In this document: positions 1-10,600 of the stretch, piece after piece | How the letters are laid out: each line of letters starts with the position of its first letter | How positions within the stretch are numbered: the first letter of the stretch is position 1 | DNA from: Pisaster brevispinus | Lineage: Eukaryota; Echinodermata; Asteroidea; Forcipulatida; Asteriidae | Reading direction: 5' to 3' | Assembly: GCA_023634235.1 (NCBI GenBank) | Contig: JAMKCF010000015.1 | Span: forward strand, 5,681,698 to 5,745,697 | DNA length: 64,000 nt | The notes under the pieces: generated by a model | Database searches by the model: none | The model's input: the letters and a program-made list of their open reading frames with translations, nothing else | Told to the model about the DNA's origin: nothing | Translations under genes and position numbers: made by a program

Positions 1-2138
1 GAATCACTCTAGGGCGGTATAAAAATGCCTTCCGAGTTCGCTTTGAAAAATTACTTTAACTGCAGGCATACTCTAATATAGTGGAGCTTTAATTTTTTAT
101 CTCTAAAATGTATGATACAAAGTGAGCAATTTCTCAAAAAGTTAGTGCAAAACAAAAATCCACACCAATAGTCCCCTTTTCATGCCGATTTTCATGACCC
201 CTTTACCTCTGTGTAGTTTTAAGTGTATTATTATCAATTATGCAAAAACAAAAAAAGGACCAGACTGTTATTTTGCCTCCAGCCTCATTTTGGTTACATA
301 GACTCAAAGCTGGAAGACGGCAGAATGGCTGCACGAAGTGGCAAATCTATGGACTCGCGTGTTGACGCAATTTACCTGCAATCACCACTTGATAAACCTT
401 GCAAGTGCCATTAAGGGAGCCATTTTCCATTGTGTTTTACTATGCAGTGCGCATTTGAGTTGATGTGCTCGCAGATACAAGCACACTGTATCTTCACTAG
501 TATTTTGACTCCTAAAATGGCAGACCCTGGGCAGTTGGAGTTTTGTTTTCATTTATTTGTTTTTCTTTGCGCCATGCTACCAGCCCAAGCTACAATATGT
601 AGGCCTCAACTGTGCTGTTGTTTCCATGTATTATTATTCTATGCACTGCGCAACCTGCCAAAGCTATGAGTGTGTTTTCCGTGTACACACTGCTCTGCTC
701 TCACTTTCGGTACCTCATGGAAACCAAGGACAAAACAAAAAAGGGAAAATAAAAGGACTCCACATGGAAATCTAAAGACCGGGGTGCTCCTTAAGGAAAT
801 TTGTCTATGGGAAACTGTTAAGTGCAGGGACAAAGGAAATAACCAAAAAAATGCTCCACAAGGATGCATTTTTGAGAATGTTCTCAGTGTGAGCTATATA
901 CACTGCATGTGTACTCATTGAATCAGGCTACGGCCACTGTATGCGGACAGTAATATGAATGCGGATGACTTACACACAGTATTAGTACAGGCGTCGTGCT
1001 CAGTGTGATACACAGTGTGTACACATTAAACACAGCGCTACAGGTTTTATGGCGTCTATTAGGAGTGAAAACTGTGGGCGCCTTGAGCAAGGCTAGGACA
1101 GTAGCTGCGCGTGACATCAGTGCAACGGGTCGATCTGCCTCTGGAGTTAGAATTGCACGCGTCAAGTCAAATTGGCGGTTTGAGTCGAGCACGAGGGCGC
1201 TGTTTGATCTTGTGAAGCATTAATACAAAGGATCCGTTTTCTAATTTACATATTTGACACCCCAAGCATTAATACAAAGGATCTGTTCCTAATTTACATA
1301 TGTGACACCCAAACACCAAAGTCAGGTACATCTCGGAAACGGTAAAATGGTACTTAAAGTGATGACAAATGAAACACTAGCTATGATAGCGATATGATAT
1401 GAAAAATGCTTACGTTGTAGGTCCTAACTCGATGTTGTTTGATATCTATTTTTCTCAGCAAATAAAACCTGTTTTTTTTTGGGGGGGGGGGCATAAAGTG
1501 CCTGGTTTTGGCAGGAATAGAAAACATCACACTGTACTAAGCACACCTTTGAAATAAAAGTACAAGAACATGACAACTGCTTACAATGTAATTTCTTTTT
1601 ATAATGCCTTCCCTGCTCTTCTGCGTTCCGACAGAGCTTTGACAGTCATTAAGTACAACTTAGTTTTTAAGTACCAATTCAACATTTACTGTTGCTTTTT
1701 AAAAAGAATACTTAATCCCAAGACCCCGCCAACTTCAAGTGGTAAATAACGCATCGCTTAGCTTTATTTCTGAAACCGCCCCCCAAAAAAACCCAACCGT
1801 TTTGAATTAAAATGTACGTTCTGCCGTAATAAGTTGAGGTCAGAAATGAACCTTTCCCCCAATAAACAGTGCCCAATGTCAAAGAGCTGGTTTTTAAGAA
1901 CAAAAAGTAGCTCAGCACTTAAACAATTTTGCTTAACACAGTAAAGATAACCAGCCAAAATGCAATGTCATGTGTACCATTTGTGACTGGTTTCCTGCTT
2001 ATTTTTGCTCAGCAGAAAAAAACTTGTTAAGCAGCTCTTTGGAATTGACTGTCCACCTAGCTTCCTCTCAAAGAGTATCTTGTTTTTGTAATGATTTTTT
2101 TTTTATGTGAAAAACAAGACAATACCTTATTTAATATT
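1..2138. other. 3' flank of the TGN gene
   Basis: No gene recognised. It contains the probable 3' UTR of the minus-strand TGN gene (down to about 1760), a 49-bp direct tandem duplication at 1216-1311, a T/G homopolymer run near 1472-1492, and a diverged GGGCCCAATTTC-type MITE at about 1871-2049. The open frames here have no domain-like composition and overlap on both strands. Confidence 0.6.
1216..1311. repeat. 49-bp direct tandem duplication
   Basis: Two adjacent copies begin AGCATTAATACAAAGGATC at 1216 and 1265 and both end with GACACCC. They differ at a handful of positions. Confidence 0.8.
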
Positions 2139-2653
2139 TTAGAATTTGTACTCCTTGCTCTTTTGGAGTGACGGCATCACGTCACTCAGGTTTTGGTCCA
2201 GCTTCTGGTACCCGTCATTGTTTCGCCTCCGGCGTTCGCTGGCATTTCTTCCCTCGATGATGACAGCAATGATCTGGAAGCAACAACAAACAATTTGAAT
2301 AATGCATCAGTTTCTAATGAATAATTCAGGCTGGTAAAATATGAGTTACCATGGCAGGCAAATCGGTGTTAAAGAGATGAAATTCTGTCGAGGCAAAACA
2401 AACAAGGAAACAAGGAAAATGGTGAAGTTGAACTAACCCTCTGTTTGTTGTGATACATGATGTAGGTCGCCATGATGACGATGATCGCAATCAGGGAATA
2501 GGCCATGAAATGACTGCTTGATTCTTCTTCATCAAAATCAATAGAGCTGATCTCAGGCACCCGAAGTAACGTGTTCTCATGCTCCTGGTAACCCTCCCCT
2601 TTTCCACCTTCCAACTCCTCCTCTTCATCAGTCTGCATGTCTGTGTCATCCAT
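2139..2653 (-). CDS. TGOLN2: TGN protein exons 3 and 4: acidic stalk, membrane span and sorting tail
   Basis: Exon 3 (2653-2438) opens directly after TTTTCCCAG with the codons MDDTDM and ends HNKQR/GTTAGT. Exon 4 (2273-2139) opens IIAVIIEGR after CTTCCAG. Both junctions are phase 0. The membrane segment FMAYSLIAIIVIMATYIMY is followed by HNK, then a run of arginines and DGYQKLDQ. YQKL fits the Yxx-hydrophobic consensus bound by AP-complex mu subunits and matches the YQRL motif of mammalian TGN38. The C-terminus extends about 19 residues beyond that motif, longer than in the mammalian tail. Confidence 0.88.
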
Positions 2654-5600
2654 CTGGGAAAAAGACAATTATTTGAAAAAGAACAGAACAATCAGTTCAA
2701 TAAATGTTTCTGTTTTTTTTTTTGGTTATCTCCTTTCCTTTTTGTTTGTTTGGAAGCTTGAAAAACAGTCACCAAACTCTGCGAGAAGTCACTGGTTAAT
2801 CTTTTTGGTTAAAACAGGAATATAGTTTGGACCTTTACTTGGAGAACCCTGAAAACCCCCCACAAAAAAACCCTCCAAACCAATGACATCCATTTCCAAA
2901 TGTCATTAATCTGTGATCAATGTAACCTGAGTGACCATTAAAAGCCCTCACTTTGATCAATGTAACATGAGAAACAAAACAATGTATTGTTCTTACTGTG
3001 ATCGATGTATCATAAGCTATTGAACTGCCCTTACTGTTGACAATGTAATGTGAGTACCCACTAAAAAGCCTTTACTGTGATCAATGTAACATGAGTAACC
3101 ATTTAATTGTTCTTATTGTGATCAATATAATCTAAAAAATAAATTAACCCTTATTGTGATCAATATGACATGTGCAGCTATTAAATTGTCCTTACTGTGA
3201 TCAATGTAATATGCGAAACTACTGAATCATCCTCCAAGGTCTAACCTGTTTGTAAGGGTCTAGCTCGACTTGTCCAGCATCAGGTTTACTACCAAACTCA
3301 GAGTTGGGAGTCTCTTCCTCGAAGAAGTCTGATACCGATGAGCTGCTATTTTCATCCTCGGTTACAGTTAATGTGTCTTCGTTGCTTAAAGGATCATTTT
3401 GTTGGTAGCCTGTTTCTTGGTCATTAGCCACACCTTCTTGGAGCTCTTGGTTAATTGGTGAAGTGCCTTCCTTGCTTGCAGGATCATTTTGTTGGTAGCC
3501 TGTTTCTTGGTCATTAGCCACACCTTCTTGGAGCTCTTGGTTGACTGGTAAAGTGCCTTCCTTGCTTGCAGGATCATTTTGTTGGTAGCCTGTTTCTTGG
3601 TCATTAGCCACACCTTCTTGGAGCTCTTGGTTGATTGGTGAAGTGCCTTCCTTGCTTGCAGGATCATTTTGTTGGGAACCTGTTTCTTGGTCATTAGCCA
3701 CAACTTCTTGGAGCTCTTGGTTGACTGGTGAAATGCCTTCCTTGCTTGCAGGATCATTTTGTTGGGAGCCTGGTTCGTGGTGATCAGTCACACTTGCTGG
3801 GGGCTCTTGGTTGTCCGATGGAGTGCCTTCCTTGCTTGTAGGATCATTTTGTTGGGAACCTGTTTCTTGGTCATTAGCCACAACTTCTTGGAGCTCTTGG
3901 TTGACTGGTGAAGTGCCTTCCTGGCTTGCAGGATCATTTTGTTGGGAGCCTGGTTCGTGGTGATCAGTCACACTTGCTGTGGGCTCTTGGTTGTCCGATG
4001 AAGTGCCTTCCTTGCTTGTAGGATCATTTTGTTGGGAACCTGTTTCTTGGTCATTAGCCACAACTTCTTGGAGTTCTTGGTTGACTGGTGAAGTGCCTTC
4101 CTTGCTTGCAGGATCATTTTGTTTGGAGCCTGGTTCGTGGTGATCAGTCACACTTGCTGTGGGCTCTTGGTTGTCCGATGAAGTGCCTTCCTTGCTTGTA
4201 GGATCATTTTGTTGGGAGCCTGATTCTCGGCTAGACCCGGTCTTACTTTCATCAGAAACTGAGGGACCTCCTTCTAGTCCATCTAAAAAAAAGGAGTAAA
4301 AAATGTAACAAAGTAAACAAAAGAAATACGTTGCAACGCAAGTGCTTTAATTGCATTTGTCTTTAGGAATTGCAGCATTTAGGTTTTTGACATTCGATTG
4401 CTATCCTTGTTGGCAGAAAAAGGGTCTAATCAGGGGAAAACATACACTTTGGTCACATTGGCTCTGTGAGAGATGGAGCTTGCCGGGTTCTTTTATTCAA
4501 GATTTTATAAACCCTTGCCATTCTCAACAAATGCCCCACCCTAAATGGTTGCCTTGTAGCCGGGTCATATCGTTTCTGAAAAACCAGAAACAACAACAAA
4601 CAAACACAAGATGTGAAGGAGGTCATTTGTAAACCTACACAATTGATTATGTAGGCCCTTACCCATGACATCTACTGTTTGTCATGGGCAGCGCGTATTC
4701 ATGTCAAGGCCTCACTCTCCATTTTGAATAACCCCCCTGCCTCACTCTGTTAAAACCACATCTTTGGACATCTTCAAGACCGAACTGGAATCTCATTGAT
4801 TTTTGTTAATTATTACTGTTGGGCGCAATCTTTGAGGTTGTCCTTTTTTTAAATTCGCGCAGTGTGCCATTTTGTGACGGCACAATCTTTGTTTCCTTGC
4901 ATGATTTTTAAATTTGCACAGGATAGCTCTGGGCGCAAACTTTGAACACAGTGCGATCTTTGTCGTTCAAACATATTTCTCACCATTTGTCGTGAAGTAT
5001 TTGCTATTATGAAGGGAATATTATTAAAAGTTCAAAGAAGTATTCTGCTGGATTTTAACTTCTGTCAGAAGTGATACATGTACTTTCGTTCAAAAACTTG
5101 GGAAGAATGTTGAGAAATACTAAATAGGTCTGCTCACGAATGGTAAAGTTCAATTTAATAACGGGACAATCGCGCTGGCAGATTCGCCTGTCGGATAACT
5201 TGTCGATAAACTTTCTGTTTAAATAGAAACAAACAAAATTGAAAATTTGTTTGCAAGACAAATGCATCCCATTTTTGTTTGTTTTGCTTTTTCTTTTTTC
5301 TAGACTGGCGATGACAACAACCACGCCAACAATGTAGAAGCCGCCTTGCCTCTGTGTCAATTTCGTGCCTCAGCCGCGCAATTTTTTATTTGTGTGGGCA
5401 AACTTTAGTTCAAAATGTGCGCGCCAATTTAAAAAAAGGCCATCTTCAAAGATTGCGCCCAACATTACTATTTACACTTGAGCATGAACTTGTTTGTCAC
5501 CCTGCTTGTTTTTATTTTTTTACCTTAAGGGAGGACCTTTGGGAAGTACTCCAAAAAATCCTACATTGTACTCGGTAAGAAGCACAGCAGCTGTTGATAA

Positions 5601-6683
5601 TGTAGGGCCTATAACATTTTCAGAAATGTTTCCCCTCTAAGGAATGTGGTTTTAGCAAAAAAGGGATTCAAAAAGTGTTCAATCTGAGAACATTTCATGC
5701 ACAAACGTTTCCCATATTGTGTAATTACATAGGAAAAACAATCCAACTTCGAATTAGTTTTATATATCTACATTCATTAGGCCTATAGGCATGACAGGAT
5801 TAAAACAATCAAACAGTTCAAAAAACCAAAGGTATACTTTGCCTTTATTTGAGTCTAGATATTATTTCAAATATTATTATTGTATCAAGGGTGATGTTTC
5901 GGTTGTATTTATTCACTTTTCACATTTGTTTTCAAAGAGTTGAATGATTTTGGTGTGGGGCCTCACAATGAAAAGGAAATGTGGGTGTAGGGGGGGGGGT
6001 GGATTATCATAATCTTTTCTTAACTAACCCTTGGGCTGGTACGCATCTATGTACGTCATCAGTAGGAAATCAAGTCCCTTGCACATCATGAAATGACTGG
6101 CAGTCATGCTACAGAACAAGTTGCAAATGGACTTTTCTGATGGTTCTCCGGCTAGGAAATACAGAGTGGTGCCTGCTTGGTGTAACAGTTTATAACCATC
6201 GAGTGCAGGGGAGTCGGACTTGGCTGACAGGGAAATGTTGTTGAAATCGGCACAAACTTGTTCCAGGGTTGATCGTTCCTGGGAGAATTCATTGTAATAC
6301 TTTGCAGCCACTGCTTGCGGATCTCCGGGTTTGCTGCAGGCGTTTAACGCCAACAACTCAAACAACTTGCACACTGATTTATCGATACCCAAAGGAGCAT
6401 TTGAGCTGCAAACACTGTCAAAGGGAGATTTGCCTGTGAGGATTTGACTTGAGGGTTGGTAAAACAGCTGTGTAGGAATTCCACATTGCTCAAGTTCAAA
6501 TGCAGTCCGACTATCATTTTCAATACCATCAACAAGGGGTGGGGACCCATCACCAGGAGCAGTAGGTAATAATAAAGCTTTGCCTTCGGCGATGTCAAAC
6601 TGCGGCGTACTCAACAGCAAGAACGTTGCACCAATCATTATATGGCAGATGTGCATAACACTTCTTGATTCTTTGCTGATCAT
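2139..6683 (-). CDS. TGOLN2: TGN38/TGN46-like trans-Golgi network integral membrane protein, 4 exons
   Basis: Four exons read on the minus strand: 6683-6029, 4282-3246, 2653-2438 and 2273-2139 (stop TAA at 2141-2139). All junctions are AG/GT with matching phases, giving 680 residues. The ATG at 6683 is preceded by an in-frame TGA and followed by a hydrophobic signal-like stretch (about residues 10-24). Residues 47-218 form a Cys-rich luminal region with eight cysteines, 238-537 hold ten 30-residue repeats, 565-612 are acidic, 613-631 are the membrane span, and 632-680 are a basic cytoplasmic tail with YQKL at 658-661. The span-plus-tail pattern (SSHF..., HNK..II.....EG, then YQ[RK]LDQ) is the signature of vertebrate TGN38/46, type I proteins that cycle between TGN and plasma membrane. 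The Cys-rich domain is not part of the human protein as I remember it. A TTTATT at 1762 (AATAAA on this strand) is a possible poly(A) signal. KCT2/C5orf15, a similar family, is the main alternative name. Confidence 0.85.
2905..3215. repeat. Intronic minisatellite, about 41-bp unit, 8 copies
   Basis: The motif TGTGATCAATGTAA, with small changes, recurs at about 2914, 2955, 3000, 3038, 3079, 3120, 3161 and 3199. The intervening bases (ACATGAGTAACCATTAAATTG-like) also repeat. The array ends about 30 bp before the donor of the repeat-coding exon of the TGN gene, so two unrelated tandem arrays (41 bp non-coding, 90 bp coding) sit nearly side by side. Confidence 0.85.
3246..4282 (-). CDS. TGOLN2: TGN protein exon 2: tandem-repeat luminal exon
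   Basis: Exon of 1037 bp between an acceptor (TTTTTTAG) and a donor (CAG/GTTAGA). It starts with the last two bases of a codon (phase 1) and ends in phase 0. It encodes residues 219-564, nearly all hydrophilic: ten repeats with the core QQNDPASKEGTSP, then a Ser/Glu-rich linker ending ELDPYKQ. No cysteines and almost no hydrophobic residues are present, as expected for an extended, probably O-glycosylated stalk. Vertebrate TGN38/46 proteins also carry tandem repeats in this position, but with different unit sequences. Confidence 0.85.
3376..4238 (-). repeat. 90-bp coding tandem repeat, ten units with a two-unit higher-order pattern
   Basis: The marker ggatcatttt recurs exactly every 90 bp at 3391, 3481, 3571, 3661, 3751, 3841, 3931, 4021, 4111 and 4201. 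Two unit types exist: one begins ANDQETG, the other TDHHEPG. From the N-terminus the first six units alternate between the types (180-bp higher-order period); the last four are all ANDQETG type, and three of those carry GYQQ instead of GSQQ. This shows unequal exchange both of pairs and of single units. Confidence 0.95.
4813..5470. mobile_element. Foldback/TIR element in TGN-gene intron 1 (about 660 bp)
   Basis: The left end (4813-4850) and right end (5431-5470) are near-perfect inverted complements. Both contain GTTGGGCGCAATCTTTGA followed outwardly by AGTAATG-like bases and inwardly by a run of T or A. The interior has no transposase-like frame, so this looks like a non-autonomous DNA element. 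Similar GGGCGCAA-type words recur inside it at about 4930. Confidence 0.65.
5519..5847 (-). mobile_element. AAAGGTATAC-type MITE, copy 1
   Basis: Read on the minus strand it starts AAAGTATACCTTTGG, contains an ATCAACAGCTGC core followed by a cttcttaccgag segment, and ends with a decayed CCAAAGG terminus. It matches the better preserved copy at 13323-13700 in opposite orientation. It lies in TGN-gene intron 1. Confidence 0.65.
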
Positions 6684-7615
6684 GCTGATGATGGTGGGTG
6701 TCCGATTTCAGTTGGCCTGGAAACGAAATCACAAATCCTTCCGAGAACCCTTAATAATTCTTCTTCCCTTGGCAGTCCGAGTTAGTACTTGTAATTTTTT
6801 GTGTAGTGTAGTGTGGAACAACTCTGTGATATGTAGCTCTTTTTCTATTGAAGGTAAGACAAATAGAAGGGGGAAGTATACACAACAACAAAATCACATC
6901 CCACCTACATCCAGTCTTGTACTCTTGTGAGTAGTGTTCAGAACTTCACTTCAGGGTTTTGCAGCGCTTGAGTCTTAGAGCAGCTGAAAGATCCTCGGCT
7001 CTTTTCCTTCACGAGTCTAATTCTCAATGCACTGACTGAGGACCAGTGCAGTGTCACAACAACTTACAATCTGATCTCACAACAGAAATCCCAATTGAAC
7101 TGTTTACTGATCTGTGCTGTGTCAAATAATACGATGAATTACTCGATTCATTCCATCAACAACTGATTCGATTTTGGAGAAGGTCTTGCTTACGTGGAAT
7201 ATAATGCATCATTTACTATGCGCCCAACATCTTCACTACAAATCCACGTAATAATACACACGTCGTCATCACTCACTGTTTGTACACAGCCGCCCATAAG
7301 AATACAGTGGTCTTGAGTCAAGACACGATTTGTATCACACGGGTGTGGTCGCGTTGCTCGTCCAAACAGTATCAAAGCAAATACTCCTTGAATGTAGGCT
7401 ACAATGCAAACGAACTTTTGCTAAAGTTAAGGCGGCCTCTAGCGTCAGAAATAAACCAGTCGCAGGCTGGCTGGGAATGTAGTTTGGTGACATGTGACTG
7501 CTCATGTGACTTGTTTTCGGTTCAGCCCGGCGGCGCTCCAACACACAAAAAAACAGTTTTTGTGATCTTTAAAATTAAGTTAAGATCAAGAAGAGTGGCA
7601 TCATCAACATTCACA
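6684..7615. promoter_or_regulatory. Divergent (head-to-head) intergenic promoter region
   Basis: The start codons of the TGN protein (6683, minus) and MAN2B1 (7616, plus) are 932 bp apart with no other gene between, so both promoters must lie here or in a 5' UTR intron. On the minus strand a plausible acceptor (CGTTTCCAG, exon beginning at 6716) and an upstream donor (CAC/GTAAGC near 7191) suggest a 5' UTR intron for the TGN gene. If so, its transcription start would lie closer to that of MAN2B1. No TATA box is evident next to either ATG. Confidence 0.5.
7488..7510 (+). promoter_or_regulatory. Paired CATGTG E-boxes (MITF/TFE-like) upstream of MAN2B1
   Basis: Two E-boxes in direct orientation: GACATGTGAC at 7489-7498 and TCATGTGA at 7502-7509. 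The second is an exact M-box core as bound by MITF and related TFE/TFEB factors; the lysosomal CLEAR consensus is GTCACGTGAC. They lie about 110 bp upstream of the MAN2B1 ATG. Position and sequence fit lysosomal-gene control, but no binding is shown. Confidence 0.4.
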
Positions 7616-7699
7616 ATGTTTCCAATGCGTCACTTCATCAGTTTCTCTTTCATTGCAGTTATATCTGTAGATTTTGCTGTATCAACATGTGGTTACAAG
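7616..7699 (+). CDS. MAN2B1: MAN2B1 exon 1: start codon and signal peptide
   Basis: It encodes 28 residues, MFPMRHF then a hydrophobic core ([16 protein letters not shown]) and CGYK, ending in phase 0 at AAG/GTAAAA. This fits an ER signal peptide for a lysosomal hydrolase. The open frame extends upstream with no stop close by, and Met4 is a second possible start. Met1 is preferred because its context (ACA ATG) is reasonable and it leaves a typical n-region. Confidence 0.8.
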
Positions 7700-10600
7700 G
7701 TAAAAATTACTCCCTGACCTACTCCTAGAACTATTCGGTTCGTTCCGCTATCGTCATAGCGGAACGAACCGAATAGTTCTAGGAGTATCCCTGACCCTAG
7801 TCCCTATCATACTGTACAGTCAATGGTCATACTCATATGACCAGTTCTGGATCGCTTCATTCAACTATAACCAACAAATGTAATATTATTATTAATAAGG
7901 TACTTCTCACACCAATATCTGTTGATACATGTGAAAAATGACATCCAATAAACCAACTAACCCAAAATAAGGTGCCAAACACCATCGACAAAAAAATTAT
8001 GGAAATTTTTCAGAAATTTGGTCTGAGATTTTGATCATTTTATTATTATAATTTTGTTTTTTGTTTTTAAATGTTGGTTGGAAAACTCTGTTGAATTTCT
8101 CACCTTTAAAATTTGAACATCAGACCAGGGCGAATAACATTTATGTAAAATGCTGAGAATGTGTGAAAAAATATTTCACGTAAATACTGAGCAGTCATCT
8201 TGTTTTTTTGAGGAGATGAAATTAGAAGAACTATGGAGGTCTGCTCCGCTATCGTCTCCACATTCGTGGAGAAGATAGCGGAACGAACCTCAGTCATAGT
8301 TCTACTTCTAGGAAGACATATTACTTCAACAAATTGTTGTCGTAATATTGTTTTTTTTGTGAGAAAATCAAACTTGGAGTAGGGTCGTTGCGACTGTAAG
8401 AATAGTTTTTTTCTGGGTCAATATTGCTTTTTTTAGGCGCACTTCACTTTTTCATTTGCCTGCGCTGTTGTTTTGTGCTTTTGTCGCTGGGTTTTTGCAC
8501 TGCTGTTGGAGACACTTGCATGATATTCACTGAAGAAAGGAAGTCCATGTCCATGCCAACACACTTCTGAAGTTATACTTTTTGTCTTTGAGAGACAGTT
8601 TTATGAATGTATTGGGAGTTTTGGGTTTGCAATAGTCTATAGAGAGGGCACGCTTCTGAACTGGTCAAACAGTTGATGACACTTTCCCCTACGCCTTTTC
8701 TAAAGTATTAATCATTTCTCGTGAGTGGATACTTGGTGAGTTTTATGACATGTTTAGGTAAACTGATCCACTTTTTTGTTTGAGATGTCAAAGAGATTGC
8801 AACAAAAAAACAATGTGAATTGAAAAAGTGATCCAGAACTGGTCAAATGACTGTACTATGGTGAGAAGTAGAAGTTAGACTTTGTAGGCCTACTGTGTAT
8901 AAGATTCAGTCCACCGGGACCCAGGCAGTCAGCTCGCACCCAGCAATGTCGCTCTACAAAGTCGTCCACTACAAAGTCGCCCCCAAGCAAAGTCACCGCT
9001 CAAACAAAAACTCAATTTAAATACAAGGTTAAATGTAAGAAAGAGAGAGAGAAAAAAGAAGGACATAGGCTACACAGATTTCCAAGTGTTAAATCGTTGT
9101 GCTTCTGCCATGCAGCGGTTTTGAACAGAGGGCCTGTGTACTCTTCTTTCAGCTGAGGAGGTGCAAGACCAACTCCTCGGAGGATGGTCTACTGTAAAAA
9201 AAAAAATTAAAAAAAAAAGAGGATGGAGAGTTTCAGGAGGATGGAGAGTTGCAATTAATATTGCAACTACTGAAACCACACCTACAGAATACCCTGCAAC
9301 TTCAGCAACTCAGACACGCATCCCCTTATGAATAAACTGTGCAGTTGAAGCAATAGATGCAATGATCATAATCCCTCCTCCCAACAATCCCCGACCGGTG
9401 AAGGGTTACGAGTAAGTTTAGTGTTTAGTCTCTGGTCCTTGTGCAATGTTAGCCGTTTCTGTCGGCCATCACGAGGTGTGTTACGATCATCGCAACTAGT
9501 AAATTTATCAAGTGTGATGCTCAACACAATAAATACAGGCATGATATTCTTCCTGCTGTACAATCCCCGACCGGTGAAGGGTTACAAGTAAGTTAAGTGT
9601 TTAGTCTCTGGTCCTTGTGCAATGTTAGCCGTTTCTGTCGGCCTAGTGTCCGCCATCACGAGGTGTGTTACGATCATCGCAACTAGTAAACTTATTAAGT
9701 GTGATCAGGTGATGCTCAACACAATAAATACAGGCATGATATTCTTCCTGCTGTAATCTGATTTCTGTTTTTGTTTTTTTTACCCTCAGAAAAACCAGTA
9801 AAATTGTTCAGCCCTTGTACTCATTGACATTTTCCTACATTTTTTTCCAGCTAGGCCTTCCAGAGGTACAGGTATTTTGCAAGTGGGGAGAAAAAACAAG
9901 AAGTGGACACTTGGAGTAGAGCGCCCTCGCCCCTTCTCAGTGATTTTCATACGCAGTGTGATAAAATTGTTCACAGTTTATAACATTGTAATTCTTATTC
10001 TAGAGCTGTCCAGCCACTGTGCCCGGCATGCTGAACGTTCATCTAGTACCTCACACCCATGATGATGTCGGATGGCTCAAGACCGTTGACCAGTATTATT
10101 ATGGGGGTATGTAGAAGTTGTCTCACCTTTAATCACATGGCTGAAGTACTATTTTTTGTCTTCCATGAAAATCACCTGGTCGTTAATTTCATTTCTTAAA
10201 CCATCGTGGCTCCCTGGGGAGTATACAGCCTGTGTTCCCAAGTATGTAGTGCATCAAGCTAAATCCATGACAATCACCGCTGCCCTAACGGGTACCCACT
10301 CCTCCTGGGTGCGGAGAAGCAATTATAGTTAAATATCTTGCTCGAAGACACAAGTGTCTTGACCGGTATTCGAACCAGCCACCTAGGGCCTGAAATTTGC
10401 TTCTTGTATTTGGTAAATAAACAAGAAACCATATTTTTTGAGGGGTACTTATTTATTTACTTTGTTGTTTTATTTACAGACAGGAATGACATCCAGCATG
10501 CTGGTGTTCAATTCATTCTTGACACGGTCATGCCAGAGTTGGTGAAGGACCCCACGAAACGTTTCATCTACGTTGAAACTGCTTTCTTCGAGCGATGGTG

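Noticed and set aside
3386..3757. Open frame of 123 codons inside the TGN repeat exon in another frame
   Set aside because: It is the shadow frame of the 90-bp coding repeat. It has no start context or domain, and its openness is a by-product of the repeat length being a multiple of three.
7280..7717. 145-codon open frame starting upstream of the MAN2B1 start
   Set aside because: Only its 3' end (from 7616) is coding. The upstream part covers the divergent promoter region, has no conserved content, and would remove the signal peptide from the N-terminus.
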